Shown one piece after another: positions 1 through 6,697 of a stretch of 10,925 nt of DNA. The notes under the pieces were generated by a model that was not told where the DNA came from, ran no database searches, and saw nothing but the letters and a program-made list of their open reading frames with translations. Positions within the stretch are counted from its first letter, which is position 1, and each line of letters starts with the position of its first letter. Source of the DNA: Myxococcales bacterium (lineage in GTDB: Bacteria > Myxococcota_A > UBA9160 > JALSIO01); NCBI GenBank assembly GCA_026989995.1, contig JALSIO010000730.1, positions 1-10,925 of the forward strand, written 5' to 3'. The position numbers and the translations under genes were made by a program.

Positions 1-159
1 CTCGGCACGGACGACCACCAGGGGATCCACCTCCTCCCGGTAGCGGTCCATCGGCGTGTAGGGATGCCAGACGCGCCGCTTGTCGACTTCGACGAGGCGC
101 GCGCGGCGGGCGAGCGCCTTCTCGTCGCCCCCTGCGGCGCCGGGGCCCCTCTCCGTCAT
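1..159 (-). CDS. bioA: Partial adenosylmethionine-8-amino-7-oxononanoate aminotransferase (BioA-like), N-terminal 53 residues
   Basis: Only the first 53 residues lie in the window; the gene runs off the left edge. The start is the ATG read at 159-157, preceded by a strong GGAGG Shine-Dalgarno (read 169-165, five bases of spacer). Residues 30-37 read VWHPYTPM, preceded by D-K-R-R. This is the hallmark N-terminal segment of BioA, the PLP enzyme that makes 7,8-diaminopelargonate from KAPA in biotin synthesis using SAM as amino donor. The PLP lysine and other catalytic motifs are outside the window, so a related class III aminotransferase cannot be fully excluded. It starts 33 bases after the stop of the luciferase-like oxidoreductase gene on the same strand, so it is probably the distal gene of that transcript. 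The symbol is assigned from the WHPYT motif alone. Confidence 0.78.
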   Translation of the reverse strand, partial: MTERGPGAAGGDEKALARRARLVEVDKRRVWHPYTPMDRYREEVDPLVVVRAE

Positions 160-163
160 CGTC

Positions 164-169
164 TCCTCC
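164..169 (-). promoter_or_regulatory. Shine-Dalgarno of the bioA-like gene
   Basis: The minus strand reads GGAGGA just before the ATG at 159. It lies in the 33-base gap after the oxidoreductase stop. It fixes the start of the truncated gene and shows that its translation need not depend on coupling. Confidence 0.7.
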
Positions 170-192
170 CCGCCCCCACCCGAGGGGGACCC

Positions 193-1230
193 CTATCCGA
201 CCGCCTCGGCGAGGAAGCGAAGGGCCTCCCGCTGGCCACCGCCGATGAGCAGGCTCGTCACGGGCGACGCCTTCCACGCCCCGAGGCGGTCCCGGATCCG
301 CTCCCGGGGACCGACGAGCGCGATCTCGTCCACGAGGCGATCGGGCACCGCCGCGGCGGCCTCGGCCTTCCTGCCGGAGAGGTAGAGATCCTGGATCCGG
401 CGGGCCTCCTCGGGATAGCCGAGGCGCACGGCGTAGTCGTTGTAGAAGTTCCTGCCCCGGGCGCCCATGCCCCCGATGTAGAGCGCGAGCATCGCCTTCA
501 CGGGCGCCCGGCAGGCCTCGAGGTCGTCGCCGAGCACGCAGGTGACGAAAGGAGCGATCTCGAAGCGGTCGAGCCCCTTGCCGCCCCCCGCCTTGCGGAA
601 TCCCTCCTCCAGGTACGGTTCGAAGAGGTCGAAGCGGTCGGGGTTCATCCACACGGGGATCAGCCCATCGGCCACCTCGGCGGAGCACGCCACACCGCGA
701 GGGCTGATGGCCGCGGTGAAGATGGGCAGGTCCGGTCGGCCGTGAAGGATGCTCTTGAGCGGCTTCCCGAGCCCGGTGGCACCCGGCCCGCGGTAGGGGA
801 TCTGGTAGTGCTCCCCCTGGAATTCCAGCGGCCCCTTGCGCTCGAAGATGGCGCGGCAGATGGCCACGTACTCGCGCGTGCGGGTGAGCGGCTTTCCGTA
901 GGGCACCCCGTGCCATCCCTCGACCACCTGCGGCCCGGAGGGGCCGAGCCCGAGAATGAAGCGCCCCCCGGAGAGCTGGTCCAGGGTGATGGCGGTCATC
1001 GCAGCCATGGCGGGGGTGCGGGCGGGCATCTGGGCGATGGCGGTTCCGAGCCGGATGCGCTGCGTGCACGCGCCGATCCAGGCCAGGGGGGAGATCGCGT
1101 CGGATCCATAGGCCTCGGCCGTCCACACCGAGTCGTAGCCCAGCGACTCCACCTCGCGGATGAGGTCGAGGTCGAGGCGCATCCGCGCCCCGGAGTAGCC
1201 CACCAGGTAACCCAGCTTGAGATCCCTCAT
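193..1230 (-). CDS. Luciferase-like monooxygenase-fold oxidoreductase, probably F420-dependent (Rv3520c type)
   Basis: A 345-residue complete protein of the luciferase-like (LLM) TIM-barrel family. Diagnostic segments are [15 protein letters not shown] (37-51), [16 protein letters not shown] (58-73), [20 protein letters not shown] (83-102), the KPLTRTREY stretch (113-121) and [10 protein letters not shown] (150-159). They match what I recall of the mycobacterial Rv3520c-type F420-dependent subgroup (TIGR03559-like) rather than the FMN-using bacterial luciferases LuxA/LuxB. Such enzymes transfer hydride between F420 and an unknown small substrate in the cytoplasm; the substrate cannot be read from sequence. 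The start ATG (1230-1228) overlaps the TGA of the histidine kinase as ATGA, and GGAGGAGG at 1242-1235 serves as ribosome site, so the two are translationally coupled. Cofactor choice is family knowledge; no F420 biosynthesis gene is visible here. Confidence 0.9.
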   Translation of the reverse strand: MRDLKLGYLVGYSGARMRLDLDLIREVESLGYDSVWTAEAYGSDAISPLAWIGACTQRIRLGTAIAQMPARTPAMAAMTAITLDQLSGGRFILGLGPSGPQVVEGWHGVPYGKPLTRTREYVAICRAIFERKGPLEFQGEHYQIPYRGPGATGLGKPLKSILHGRPDLPIFTAAISPRGVACSAEVADGLIPVWMNPDRFDLFEPYLEEGFRKAGGGKGLDRFEIAPFVTCVLGDDLEACRAPVKAMLALYIGGMGARGRNFYNDYAVRLGYPEEARRIQDLYLSGRKAEAAAAVPDRLVDEIALVGPRERIRDRLGAWKASPVTSLLIGGGQREALRFLAEAVG

Positions 1231-3800
1231 GCCGCCTCCTCCGGAGCCCCCGCGGCCGCCTCCCGGCCGTCCCCCGTGCGCGGCGAGCGCGGAAGCTCGA
1301 GCGTGAACACCGTACGACCCGGCCTCGAGCGCACCCGGATCCGCCCTCCGTGGCGCTCGACGATCCCGTGGGAGATGGACAGACCGAGCCCCGTTCCCTG
1401 GCCCACCGGCTTGGTGGTGAAAAAGGGGTCGAAGATCCGGCTCCGGATCTCCTCGGGGATGCCCGGGCCGTCGTCCTCGAAGTGCACGAGCACCCGCTCC
1501 GCGTCCGACTCGGTCGCGATCCGGATCCGGCCGCGCCCGCCGAGGGCGTCGCAGGCATTCATCAGCAGGTTCAGGAAGACCTGGTTGAGCTGGCCGGCGT
1601 GGCAGCGGATGCGGGGATCCGCTCGGTAGTCCCGTTCCACCTCGATCCCCTCCTTCAGCCGCGGGGTCATGAGCGAGAGGGTGCGGTCGAGCTCGTCGTG
1701 GAGGTCGACCTCCTCGAGCTCGGCCCGGTCCATGCGGGAGAAGGTGCGCAGGTCCTCGACGATCTTCTTGACCCGCTCGGTCCCTTCCCGGCTGCGCAGC
1801 AGGAGCTTCTCGATGGCCTCGCGGGCCCGCGGGTCGTCCCGGCCCTCCCGTGCGGCGCCGAGCAGCCTCTCCAGGTACTCGCCGAGCAGCGTGAGGTTCG
1901 CGTGGACGAATCCGATGGGGTTGTTGAGCTCGTGGGCCACGCCGGCGACGAGCTGCCCGAGCGAGGCCATCTTCTCGCTCTGCACGAGCTGGCTCTGGGC
2001 TTCCCGGAGCTCCCGCGTGCGCTCCTCGACCCGCGCCTCGAGGGTCTCGTTCAACTTCGCGATCTCGTCGTAGGCCTTCGCATTCTCGATGGCGATGGCG
2101 CTCTGGTTGGCCAGGGTGCGCAGCAGCTGGATGTCGTCCGGGGAGAGCCGTTCTCCGGTGACCTTCTGGCCCACGGCGATCACCCCGAGCAGATCCACGC
2201 CGTAGAGGATGGGCACCAGGAGCCCGATCTCGAGAGTGTCGAAGACGTCCCGGCAGGCCTCGCGGGCCTCCGGGTCCGGCTCGTCGTCGAAGTAGAGACG
2301 GGAGAGCTCCTCCCGGCGCATCCAGAGGTGCTTCCAGATCGGATGATCGACGGAAATCTCGACCTTGGCGGCCTCGTCCTCCCACTCGCCGCGCGAGGCC
2401 GCCGTGCGAAGCGCCCGGCCCTGTTCGTCGAGCAGCAGCACGAGGGCGCGGTCCACCCCCATCGTCACCGTGAGCGCCACCAGCATCCGCTCGACGATCT
2501 CTCGCGTGGAGAGCATGGAGACGATGGCGTCGGAGATCTCGCGGACCGCGCGCCGGTAGGCAGCCCGATCCCGGTCGAAGAAGCGGTCCACCAGGGACTG
2601 CAGCCGGTTCCGAAGCGGATTGAAGGCGAGGATGGCGAAGAAGAGGAAGACGATGCTGAACCAGGGCGAGCGCGCGTTGACGTGCCAGCGGCTCACCGTG
2701 GATTCCGCGAAGACCACCAGGAAGGCGTAGAGGCCCGTGATGGCCACCGTGGCGAGGCCGTAGGCGAACGAGGAGCGGGCGAGCAGCCGCACGTCGAAGA
2801 GTTGCTTGCGGACGATCCCGTAGCCCACCGCCATCGGGAAGACGATGTACCCGAGAGCCACGAGGTAGAAGGGGAAGGCCGCTTCGAAGAGGAGCTGGGC
2901 AGCGAGCACGGAGAGGGCGGGCAGAAAGCTGACCACGGCCCCGAAGAGCATGATGTCCGCCCGGTCGCGGAGGAGGCCGGGCCCCAGGCGCCGGCGCTCG
3001 CGCACGAGGGAGACGAAGGCGACGAGCGCGACCACCGCGGTGAAGCCGAAGGCCATGCTCGGGACGAGGCCGGCAGGGAGCTTCAGGGCGCCGTCGACGA
3101 GCGAGAGGCCCGCGAGGAGGAAGGCGGCGCCGTAGACCGCGCTCCGGATGCCGGGCCACCGGAGGCTCCAGACCGGCTCGATGGGGTGCAGGGTGAACAG
3201 GTGGAAGGCCGTGGCTCCGATCAGTGGAAGCGTCACCAGGGTGTAGGCGGAGAAGAAACCCGAGCTGTTGATCTGGGCGTGCCCGGCGAGCTCGGCAGCC
3301 ATCATGGAGCAGAACAGGGACAGTGCCCAGGAGTCGGCTCGGTCCGGACGGAGCCGCCACACGGCGCCTCCCACCAACAGGTAGATGGCCGCCACGCCGA
3401 GCAGCGCGAGCTGGAGCAGGCGGAAGAAGGTGCCGGCCCCGTCGCCGGGCCCCACCGGGTGGAGCACCACCTCGCGCACGCTGCCGTCGGGCTTGCGGAT
3501 CCCGTAACGGTTGGGCTGGCCGGGCTCGAGCTGCCGGCCCCGGCTTCGGACCCAGCGCACGAAGGGCTCGCCATCGACGGTGAGCAGCCGGTCGCCCACC
3601 TCGACTCCCGCGGCGGCGGCCTCGGGACTGCGCCACTGCACCATGGCGACCCCGCCCACCACCGAGGGCCCGATGGGAAGCAGGGGACGGGGCGGACCGA
3701 GCGCGAGGGCGAGGACCTGCGCCACCAGGCCGAGCCCGGCCCAGGCGAGCGCGGCCAGGCCGGTCACGCGCCGGAACCGCGAGGTCGCGGTCGGATTCAT
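1227..3800 (-). CDS. Membrane-bound sensor histidine kinase with extracytoplasmic PDZ, about ten membrane segments, GAF, HisKA and HATPase domains
   Basis: An 857-residue protein. After a first membrane helix (about 13-36) comes a PDZ-like domain (about 45-118, core [10 protein letters not shown] at 68-77). About nine further hydrophobic segments lie between 124 and 395. The block [16 protein letters not shown] (325-340) is typical of multi-pass sensor kinases. A GAF domain spans about 420-575 and a coiled coil about 580-612 leads into HisKA. The phospho-accepting His is H623 in [11 protein letters not shown]. The ATPase domain has the N box ([17 protein letters not shown], 737-753), DDGPGIP (776-782), FDPFFTT (790-796) and GTGLGLS (802-808), so it looks catalytically intact. 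It has no receiver domain, and no response regulator is visible. It presumably autophosphorylates at the membrane in response to an unknown signal. The ATG at 3800 has AGGGAG just upstream. Its stop overlaps the next gene's start. Confidence 0.95.
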   Translation of the reverse strand: MNPTATSRFRRVTGLAALAWAGLGLVAQVLALALGPPRPLLPIGPSVVGGVAMVQWRSPEAAAAGVEVGDRLLTVDGEPFVRWVRSRGRQLEPGQPNRYGIRKPDGSVREVVLHPVGPGDGAGTFFRLLQLALLGVAAIYLLVGGAVWRLRPDRADSWALSLFCSMMAAELAGHAQINSSGFFSAYTLVTLPLIGATAFHLFTLHPIEPVWSLRWPGIRSAVYGAAFLLAGLSLVDGALKLPAGLVPSMAFGFTAVVALVAFVSLVRERRRLGPGLLRDRADIMLFGAVVSFLPALSVLAAQLLFEAAFPFYLVALGYIVFPMAVGYGIVRKQLFDVRLLARSSFAYGLATVAITGLYAFLVVFAESTVSRWHVNARSPWFSIVFLFFAILAFNPLRNRLQSLVDRFFDRDRAAYRRAVREISDAIVSMLSTREIVERMLVALTVTMGVDRALVLLLDEQGRALRTAASRGEWEDEAAKVEISVDHPIWKHLWMRREELSRLYFDDEPDPEAREACRDVFDTLEIGLLVPILYGVDLLGVIAVGQKVTGERLSPDDIQLLRTLANQSAIAIENAKAYDEIAKLNETLEARVEERTRELREAQSQLVQSEKMASLGQLVAGVAHELNNPIGFVHANLTLLGEYLERLLGAAREGRDDPRAREAIEKLLLRSREGTERVKKIVEDLRTFSRMDRAELEEVDLHDELDRTLSLMTPRLKEGIEVERDYRADPRIRCHAGQLNQVFLNLLMNACDALGGRGRIRIATESDAERVLVHFEDDGPGIPEEIRSRIFDPFFTTKPVGQGTGLGLSISHGIVERHGGRIRVRSRPGRTVFTLELPRSPRTGDGREAAAGAPEEAA

Positions 3801-3822
3801 GCGGCTCCCTGCACCCGGGCGG

Positions 3823-3852
3823 AGGGTAGTCCGGCGGCGCGGGCCGGGCCAA
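3823..3852 (-). promoter_or_regulatory. Weak promoter candidate upstream of the histidine kinase
   Basis: The minus strand reads TTGGCC (3852-3847), an 18-base spacer, then TACCCT (3828-3823), about 22 bases before the kinase ATG. This loosely resembles a sigma-70 promoter and sits at one of the few A-rich spots in the 163-base gap. The match is poor and could be chance. The rest of the gap (3801-3963) shows no gene and no convincing terminator. Confidence 0.22.
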
Positions 3853-3963
3853 ACCGGGCGCCGATCCGCGCCAGCGTGCAGGCAGGGAGGCGGCCCCCCG
3901 AGAGCCTGGCGCCGCCGTCCTCTCCCCGGCCGGGCCGCCGGAGGAGGTCGCCGGCGCGGGAGC

Positions 3964-4335
3964 TCAGCGCTCGGAGACGGGCGTGGGTGCCGCGGCGGCG
4001 GTCCGCCCGGGCCCGTAGTTGTAGCCGCGGGCGTTCAGGGAGACCGTCCCCGATCCGTCGCCGGGTCCGGCGGCCCCCGCCCTGGCCGCGAGGACCTCGA
4101 GCACGACCCCTGCCGAGGTGGCGGTCCGTTCGGGCGGCACGGCCTGGCAGCTCGGCCCGGCCGGGAACGGCGCCGTGGAGGCGCCCTCCGACGCGGCGCC
4201 CTCGGGGCCGGACCGCGCCGGAGCGGCGGTGAGCGGGGCCACGGCGAAGGCCACGAGGGCCGGGAGCACGATCCGGCGCCGGCCTCCGGCCCGGCGCCGG
4301 AAGGAGCGGGTGGGGCTCCGAGAGGCTCGTGTCAT
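3964..4335 (-). CDS. Small predicted secreted protein, function unknown
   Basis: A 123-residue reading frame I do not recognise. The ATG at 4335-4333 was chosen because GGAGGT lies six bases upstream and because it gives a proper export signal. That signal is a long basic n-region (RRRAGGRRR, 13-21), a hydrophobic core (IVLPALVAFAVAPLTAA, 22-38) and a likely cleavage after A-P-A at 38-40. The open frame extends further upstream, but those residues look like noise. The mature part is about 83 residues, low in complexity (Ala, Gly, Pro), with a single Cys at 63. Near the end it has the distinctive stretch VSLNARGYNYGPG (98-110), which looks like the only constrained part. It stands alone, 326 bases after the PPOX-like gene and 163 bases before the histidine kinase start, on the same strand. 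A spurious frame is possible in DNA this GC-rich, but the ribosome site plus signal peptide argue for a real gene. Confidence 0.55.
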   Translation of the reverse strand: MTRASRSPTRSFRRRAGGRRRIVLPALVAFAVAPLTAAPARSGPEGAASEGASTAPFPAGPSCQAVPPERTATSAGVVLEVLAARAGAAGPGDGSGTVSLNARGYNYGPGRTAAAAPTPVSER

Positions 4336-4376
4336 CGGGGCACCTCCGCGAAGGGGCGCGGGAGCGGGACTCCCGG

Positions 4377-4413
4377 CCGTCCCGATCGGATCGAGGAGCC
4401 GATCGGGCGACGG
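4377..4413 (-). repeat. Perfect 9-base inverted repeat with extended stem in the leader of the small secreted-protein gene
   Basis: CCCGATCGG (4381-4389) and CCGATCGGG (4399-4407) are exact reverse complements around a 9-base loop. The stem can extend by four more pairs (CCGT 4377-4380 with ACGG 4410-4413) past a two-base bulge. It lies 42-78 bases upstream of the small gene's ATG, a position compatible with a 5' leader hairpin or a dyad operator. There is no T tract, so it is not a standard terminator. Confidence 0.55.
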
Positions 4414-4437
4414 GCCCCGGGTCTTGAGGGGAGCGGC

Positions 4438-4454
4438 GGGCCCGGGAAGGGCCC
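4438..4454. repeat. GGGCCC inverted repeat
   Basis: Two copies of GGGCCC separated by GGGAA can form a six-pair hairpin. Each copy is itself a palindrome, so in DNA this GC-rich the match may be chance. It is listed because it is one of three closely spaced dyads. Confidence 0.35.
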
Positions 4455-4466
4455 GAGGCAACGCGC

Positions 4467-4483
4467 CTGCGCCTTCGGCGCAG
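4467..4483. repeat. Seven-pair hairpin with a three-base loop
   Basis: CTGCGCC and GGCGCAG flank the triplet TTC, giving a perfect seven-pair GC-rich stem. No T run follows on either strand. It may be part of a structured leader, or a factor-dependent terminator region downstream of the PPOX-like gene. Confidence 0.45.
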
Positions 4484-4661
4484 CGCCGCGGCAGGGGGCG
4501 GCGCGCCACCAGCAGCCCCCGCCGCCACGATCCGTCCGAGCCCGCTCCAGGCCGCCGCCGGACGGCCGCGGGCGGCTCGGCACGGGCGAGTTCGAAACCG
4601 GCTGCGCTTCACGCCCCCGTGGCCGCGGGGAGCGGTGGACGTCCCGGAGACCGGAGGCCCT

Positions 4662-5246
4662 TCAGGCCGCTTCGGACGCGAGCTCCGGTGGCCGCCCCGA
4701 GCGCGCCGCTCCCGGCGGCAGCGGCCGGTACCGGATGAGGATCCGGTCTCCGGCCTCGAACTCGCGGCGCATGCGGTCGCGCCAGCGGCCGATCTCCTCG
4801 GGGTACTTCCGCTCGTACAGGGCGAGCAGCCGATCGAGGAGCGCCCGGTCGCGGGACACCTCCGCGCGGGCCTCGAAGCTCGGCGCCTTGCGGAAGGGGG
4901 CGTCCGGTCCCGCTTCGCCCTTCACGCGGCCGTGATCCCCCACCCAGATCCGCACCCTGTCGAGCCCCTCGCGGAGCGCGCGGGCCTTCCACGTCCGGGT
5001 GCGGGTCGCGATCACCACCGCGCCGTCGAGCCAGCCGTACCAGACCTCGCCGTGACAGCGACTTTCCCCTCCGTCACGGCGGAGGGGAGAGACGTAGACG
5101 AAGCCGCTCTCCTCGAGCGCCCGAAGGAGATCGGGCGGGAGCGAAGGCTCCTCGGCGCGCAGCCACCGCGGTGCGACGACGAGAGCGAGGGCGCCCCCCA
5201 GAAAGGCGCGCCGCCCGAGCCGAAGCTCGCCCTGCAGCCCGCGCAT
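4662..5246 (-). CDS. Tat-signal protein with a pyridoxamine-5'-phosphate-oxidase-like (split-barrel) domain
   Basis: A 194-residue protein. Residues 10-19 (LGRRAFLGGA) are a twin-arginine signal, followed by a hydrophobic stretch to about 27 and probable cleavage after L-R-A at 29-31. It should therefore be exported folded, with its cofactor already bound. Residues about 35-175 resemble a PPOX-type split barrel: a strand with F-V-Y-V-S-P (49-54), then HGEVWYGWLDGAVVIATRTR (65-84), then WKARAL (86-91) and a second strand pair (VRIWVGDHG, 98-106). Such folds bind FMN, F420 or haem, and the ligand here cannot be told. The ATG (5246-5244) shares its A with the cysH stop (TGATG), so translation is coupled to cysH. 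The Shine-Dalgarno is weak, as expected for a coupled gene. The fold assignment is moderately sure, the Tat signal surer, the substrate unknown. Confidence 0.8.
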   Translation of the reverse strand: MRGLQGELRLGRRAFLGGALALVVAPRWLRAEEPSLPPDLLRALEESGFVYVSPLRRDGGESRCHGEVWYGWLDGAVVIATRTRTWKARALREGLDRVRIWVGDHGRVKGEAGPDAPFRKAPSFEARAEVSRDRALLDRLLALYERKYPEEIGRWRDRMRREFEAGDRILIRYRPLPPGAARSGRPPELASEAA

Positions 5247-6019
5247 CAGATCCCGGACCCCTCGGCTTCCTCGTCCAGGTGGATCCCGCACTCCCGGTTC
5301 TCGGGGCGTTCCCACCACCAGCGGCCGGCGCGGAGGTCCTCCCCGGGCCGCACGGCCCGGGAGCACGGCGCGCAGCCCACCGAGGGGTAGCCCTTCGCGT
5401 GGAGCCGGTTCACGGGCACCCCGTGCTCGCGCACGTAGCTCCACACCCGCTCCGAACTCCAGTCGGCGAGCGGGTTGAGCTTCACGATGCCGCCGTGGGC
5501 CTCGTCGATCTCGACTTTCGGGGTGTCGGCCCGCGTGACGTTCTGCTCCCGCCGCAGCCCGCTCACCCACGCGTCGACCCCGTCGAGGTAGCGCCGCAGG
5601 GGCTCGACCTTGCGGACGCGGCAGCAGAGCAGGCGCTTTTCCACCGACTCGTAGAAGAGGTTCAGGCCGTGCTCCCGGGTCATCGCCTCCACGGCGCGCG
5701 CATCCGGGAACACCACCTCGATGGCGACCCCGTAGCGCTCCCGGACCCGATCCATGAGGTCGTAGGTCTCCTGCGGGAGCCGGCCGGTGTCCAGCGTGAA
5801 GACCCGGGCCCCGGGGTCGAGGCGCTGCATCATGTCGAGGAGCACGAGCCCCTCGGGTGCGCCGAACGAGCACGACAGGACGAGGTTTCTGCCGAATTTC
5901 TTGATTCCCCAGCCAAGAATTTCCGCGGCGTCCATGGACTCGAAGCGCCGCTGGCCCATCCAGTCCAACCTTCTGTCTTTGCTGAGGTTATTGATCTCGC
6001 GGGCGGGGGATGCCGACAT
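5246..6019 (-). CDS. cysH: Adenylyl-sulfate (APS) reductase, thioredoxin-dependent, [4Fe-4S] type
   Basis: A 257-residue assimilatory reductase that converts APS to sulfite and AMP in the cytoplasm. The nucleotide-binding PP-loop-like SCSFGAPEG is at 49-57 and TLDTGRLPQETY at 75-86. KRLLCCRVRKVEPL (128-141) holds the adjacent cysteines C132-C133. GLRREQN is at 154-160. CAPC (C216, C219) completes the four iron-sulfur ligands, and the C-terminal ECGIH (243-247) carries the catalytic C244. The four-cysteine set marks the APS-using class rather than the cluster-free PAPS reductase. The ATG at 6019 has GGAG five bases upstream. It is followed by the PPOX-like gene through TGATG, and no sulfurylase gene is in the window. 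The first 50 codons use A/T-ending and AGA/AAA codons (for example AAA GAC AGA, and GAA ATT CTT) much more than the rest of the gene, which is odd for this genome. Confidence 0.95.
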   Translation of the reverse strand: MSASPAREINNLSKDRRLDWMGQRRFESMDAAEILGWGIKKFGRNLVLSCSFGAPEGLVLLDMMQRLDPGARVFTLDTGRLPQETYDLMDRVRERYGVAIEVVFPDARAVEAMTREHGLNLFYESVEKRLLCCRVRKVEPLRRYLDGVDAWVSGLRREQNVTRADTPKVEIDEAHGGIVKLNPLADWSSERVWSYVREHGVPVNRLHAKGYPSVGCAPCSRAVRPGEDLRAGRWWWERPENRECGIHLDEEAEGSGI

Positions 6020-6059
6020 GGTGGCTCCGAGCCTAGCAGAGGACGGGCTCCTGTGCGAG

Positions 6060-6091
6060 CCATTTCTACACTTTAGAAGTGTTTTTTATTG
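6060..6091 (-). promoter_or_regulatory. AT-rich palindrome at the folK stop, candidate promoter/operator for cysH
   Basis: ACACTT-TAG-AAGTGT (6068-6082) is a perfect six-base dyad around three bases. It overlaps the folK TAA stop (6075-6073), and a run of six T on the plus strand (6082-6087) adjoins it. The surroundings are strikingly AT-rich for this window. On the minus strand TAGAAA (6068-6063) could be a -10 box, which would give cysH a leader of about 36 bases. No good -35 is seen, so an activator site is conceivable. On the plus strand the dyad plus T run looks like a short terminator, but no plus-strand gene precedes it. Confidence 0.35.
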
Positions 6092-6630
6092 CGTTCCGGG
6101 GAGCGGCCCGGGAAGCCCGGGACGGCGCGCGGCCAGGGACGCAGGCCGCACCGATCGCGGGCGCGCTCGAGCAGGTCCCGGAGCGGCACGCCGAGGACCG
6201 GGTGCCCGAGCTCGGGGGCGAGGTCGAGGAGCGGCCGGAGGGCAAAGGCCCGCTCGTGCAGCCGCGGGTGGGGAACCCGCAGGCCGGGCGCCTCGACGCA
6301 GCGGTTGCCGAAGAGCAGCAGGTCGAGGTCGAGCGGGCGCGGGCCGGGGCGGCCACCCCGCCGCACCCTCCCCGCTTCGCGCTCGATCCCGAGGAGTCTT
6401 CCGAGCAGGTCCTCCGGCTCGCCCCGAAAGAGGATCTCGGCGGCCGCGTTCAGGAAGGGCCCCCCCACGCCCACACCCACCGGCTGCGTCTCGTAGACGC
6501 GCGACGTGCCCACCAGCCGCACCCCCGGGAGCCGCGCGAGCGCCGCGAGCGCTCCGGCGAGGGCGACCTCGCGAGGGCCCACGTTCGAGCCGAACCCGAC
6601 GAAGGCCCGCTCCACGGCCGGATCCCTCAC
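6073..6630 (-). CDS. folK: 2-amino-4-hydroxy-6-hydroxymethyldihydropteridine pyrophosphokinase (HPPK)
   Basis: A 185-residue enzyme of folate synthesis that transfers pyrophosphate from ATP to 6-hydroxymethyl-7,8-dihydropterin. Family motifs in order are GFGSNVGPRE (12-21), YETQPVG (46-52), PFLNAA (58-63), the Mg-binding RPLDLDLLLFG (98-108) and PHPRLHERAFALRPLLDL (120-137). I chose the GTG at 6630-6628 because GGGGGAG lies about five bases upstream. A GTG eight codons earlier (6654) has no ribosome site, and one five codons later is also possible. The length suits a monofunctional HPPK. It follows the cation transporter by 67 bases on the same strand, and no other folate gene is visible. The last residues (NKKHF) are encoded by the AT-rich palindrome region ahead of cysH. 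Confidence 0.93.
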   Translation of the reverse strand: MRDPAVERAFVGFGSNVGPREVALAGALAALARLPGVRLVGTSRVYETQPVGVGVGGPFLNAAAEILFRGEPEDLLGRLLGIEREAGRVRRGGRPGPRPLDLDLLLFGNRCVEAPGLRVPHPRLHERAFALRPLLDLAPELGHPVLGVPLRDLLERARDRCGLRPWPRAVPGFPGRSPERNKKHF

Positions 6631-6697
6631 CGGATCTCCCCCGTGGCGCGCCACCGGCCCGGGCAGGGGGAGCGGCCCGGCACGGACCCCGGCCCGC

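Larger units (their letters stand above)
4336..4661. other. 326-base intergenic region rich in inverted repeats
   Basis: No convincing gene is seen here on either strand. It separates the PPOX-like gene from the small secreted-protein gene. It holds the latter's ribosome site at its left end and at least three GC-rich inverted repeats (4377-4413, 4438-4454, 4467-4483). None is followed by a T tract on either strand, so classical intrinsic terminators are not evident. The structure could belong to a leader RNA of the small gene or to factor-dependent termination of the gene upstream. Confidence 0.6.

Noticed and set aside
193..3852. A single uninterrupted minus-strand open frame of about 1219 codons suggesting one giant protein
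   Set aside because: Only its last 345 codons encode a recognisable protein (the luciferase-like oxidoreductase). The rest is a shifted-frame Arg/Ala/Gly-rich shadow of the histidine kinase, which is itself fully motif-supported in another frame.
1350..4232. Long plus-strand open frame opposite the histidine kinase
   Set aside because: The composition is rich in Glu, Gly, His and Arg with no domain motifs. It is an antisense shadow caused by high GC content.
4585..4605. TTCGAA-containing stretch resembling a tRNA T-arm
   Set aside because: The flanking bases do not pair as a T stem on either strand, and no acceptor, anticodon or D arm can be drawn.
4662..5873. Upstream-extended version of the Tat/PPOX gene (about 403 residues)
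   Set aside because: The extra N-terminal part overlaps cysH out of frame and has no domain signal. The Tat signal begins right after the ATG at 5246, which also forms the TGATG coupling.
6068..6087. Plus-strand intrinsic terminator (short stem followed by six T)
   Set aside because: No plus-strand gene lies upstream to terminate, and the stem is short and AT-rich. A regulatory dyad or promoter for cysH is the better reading.
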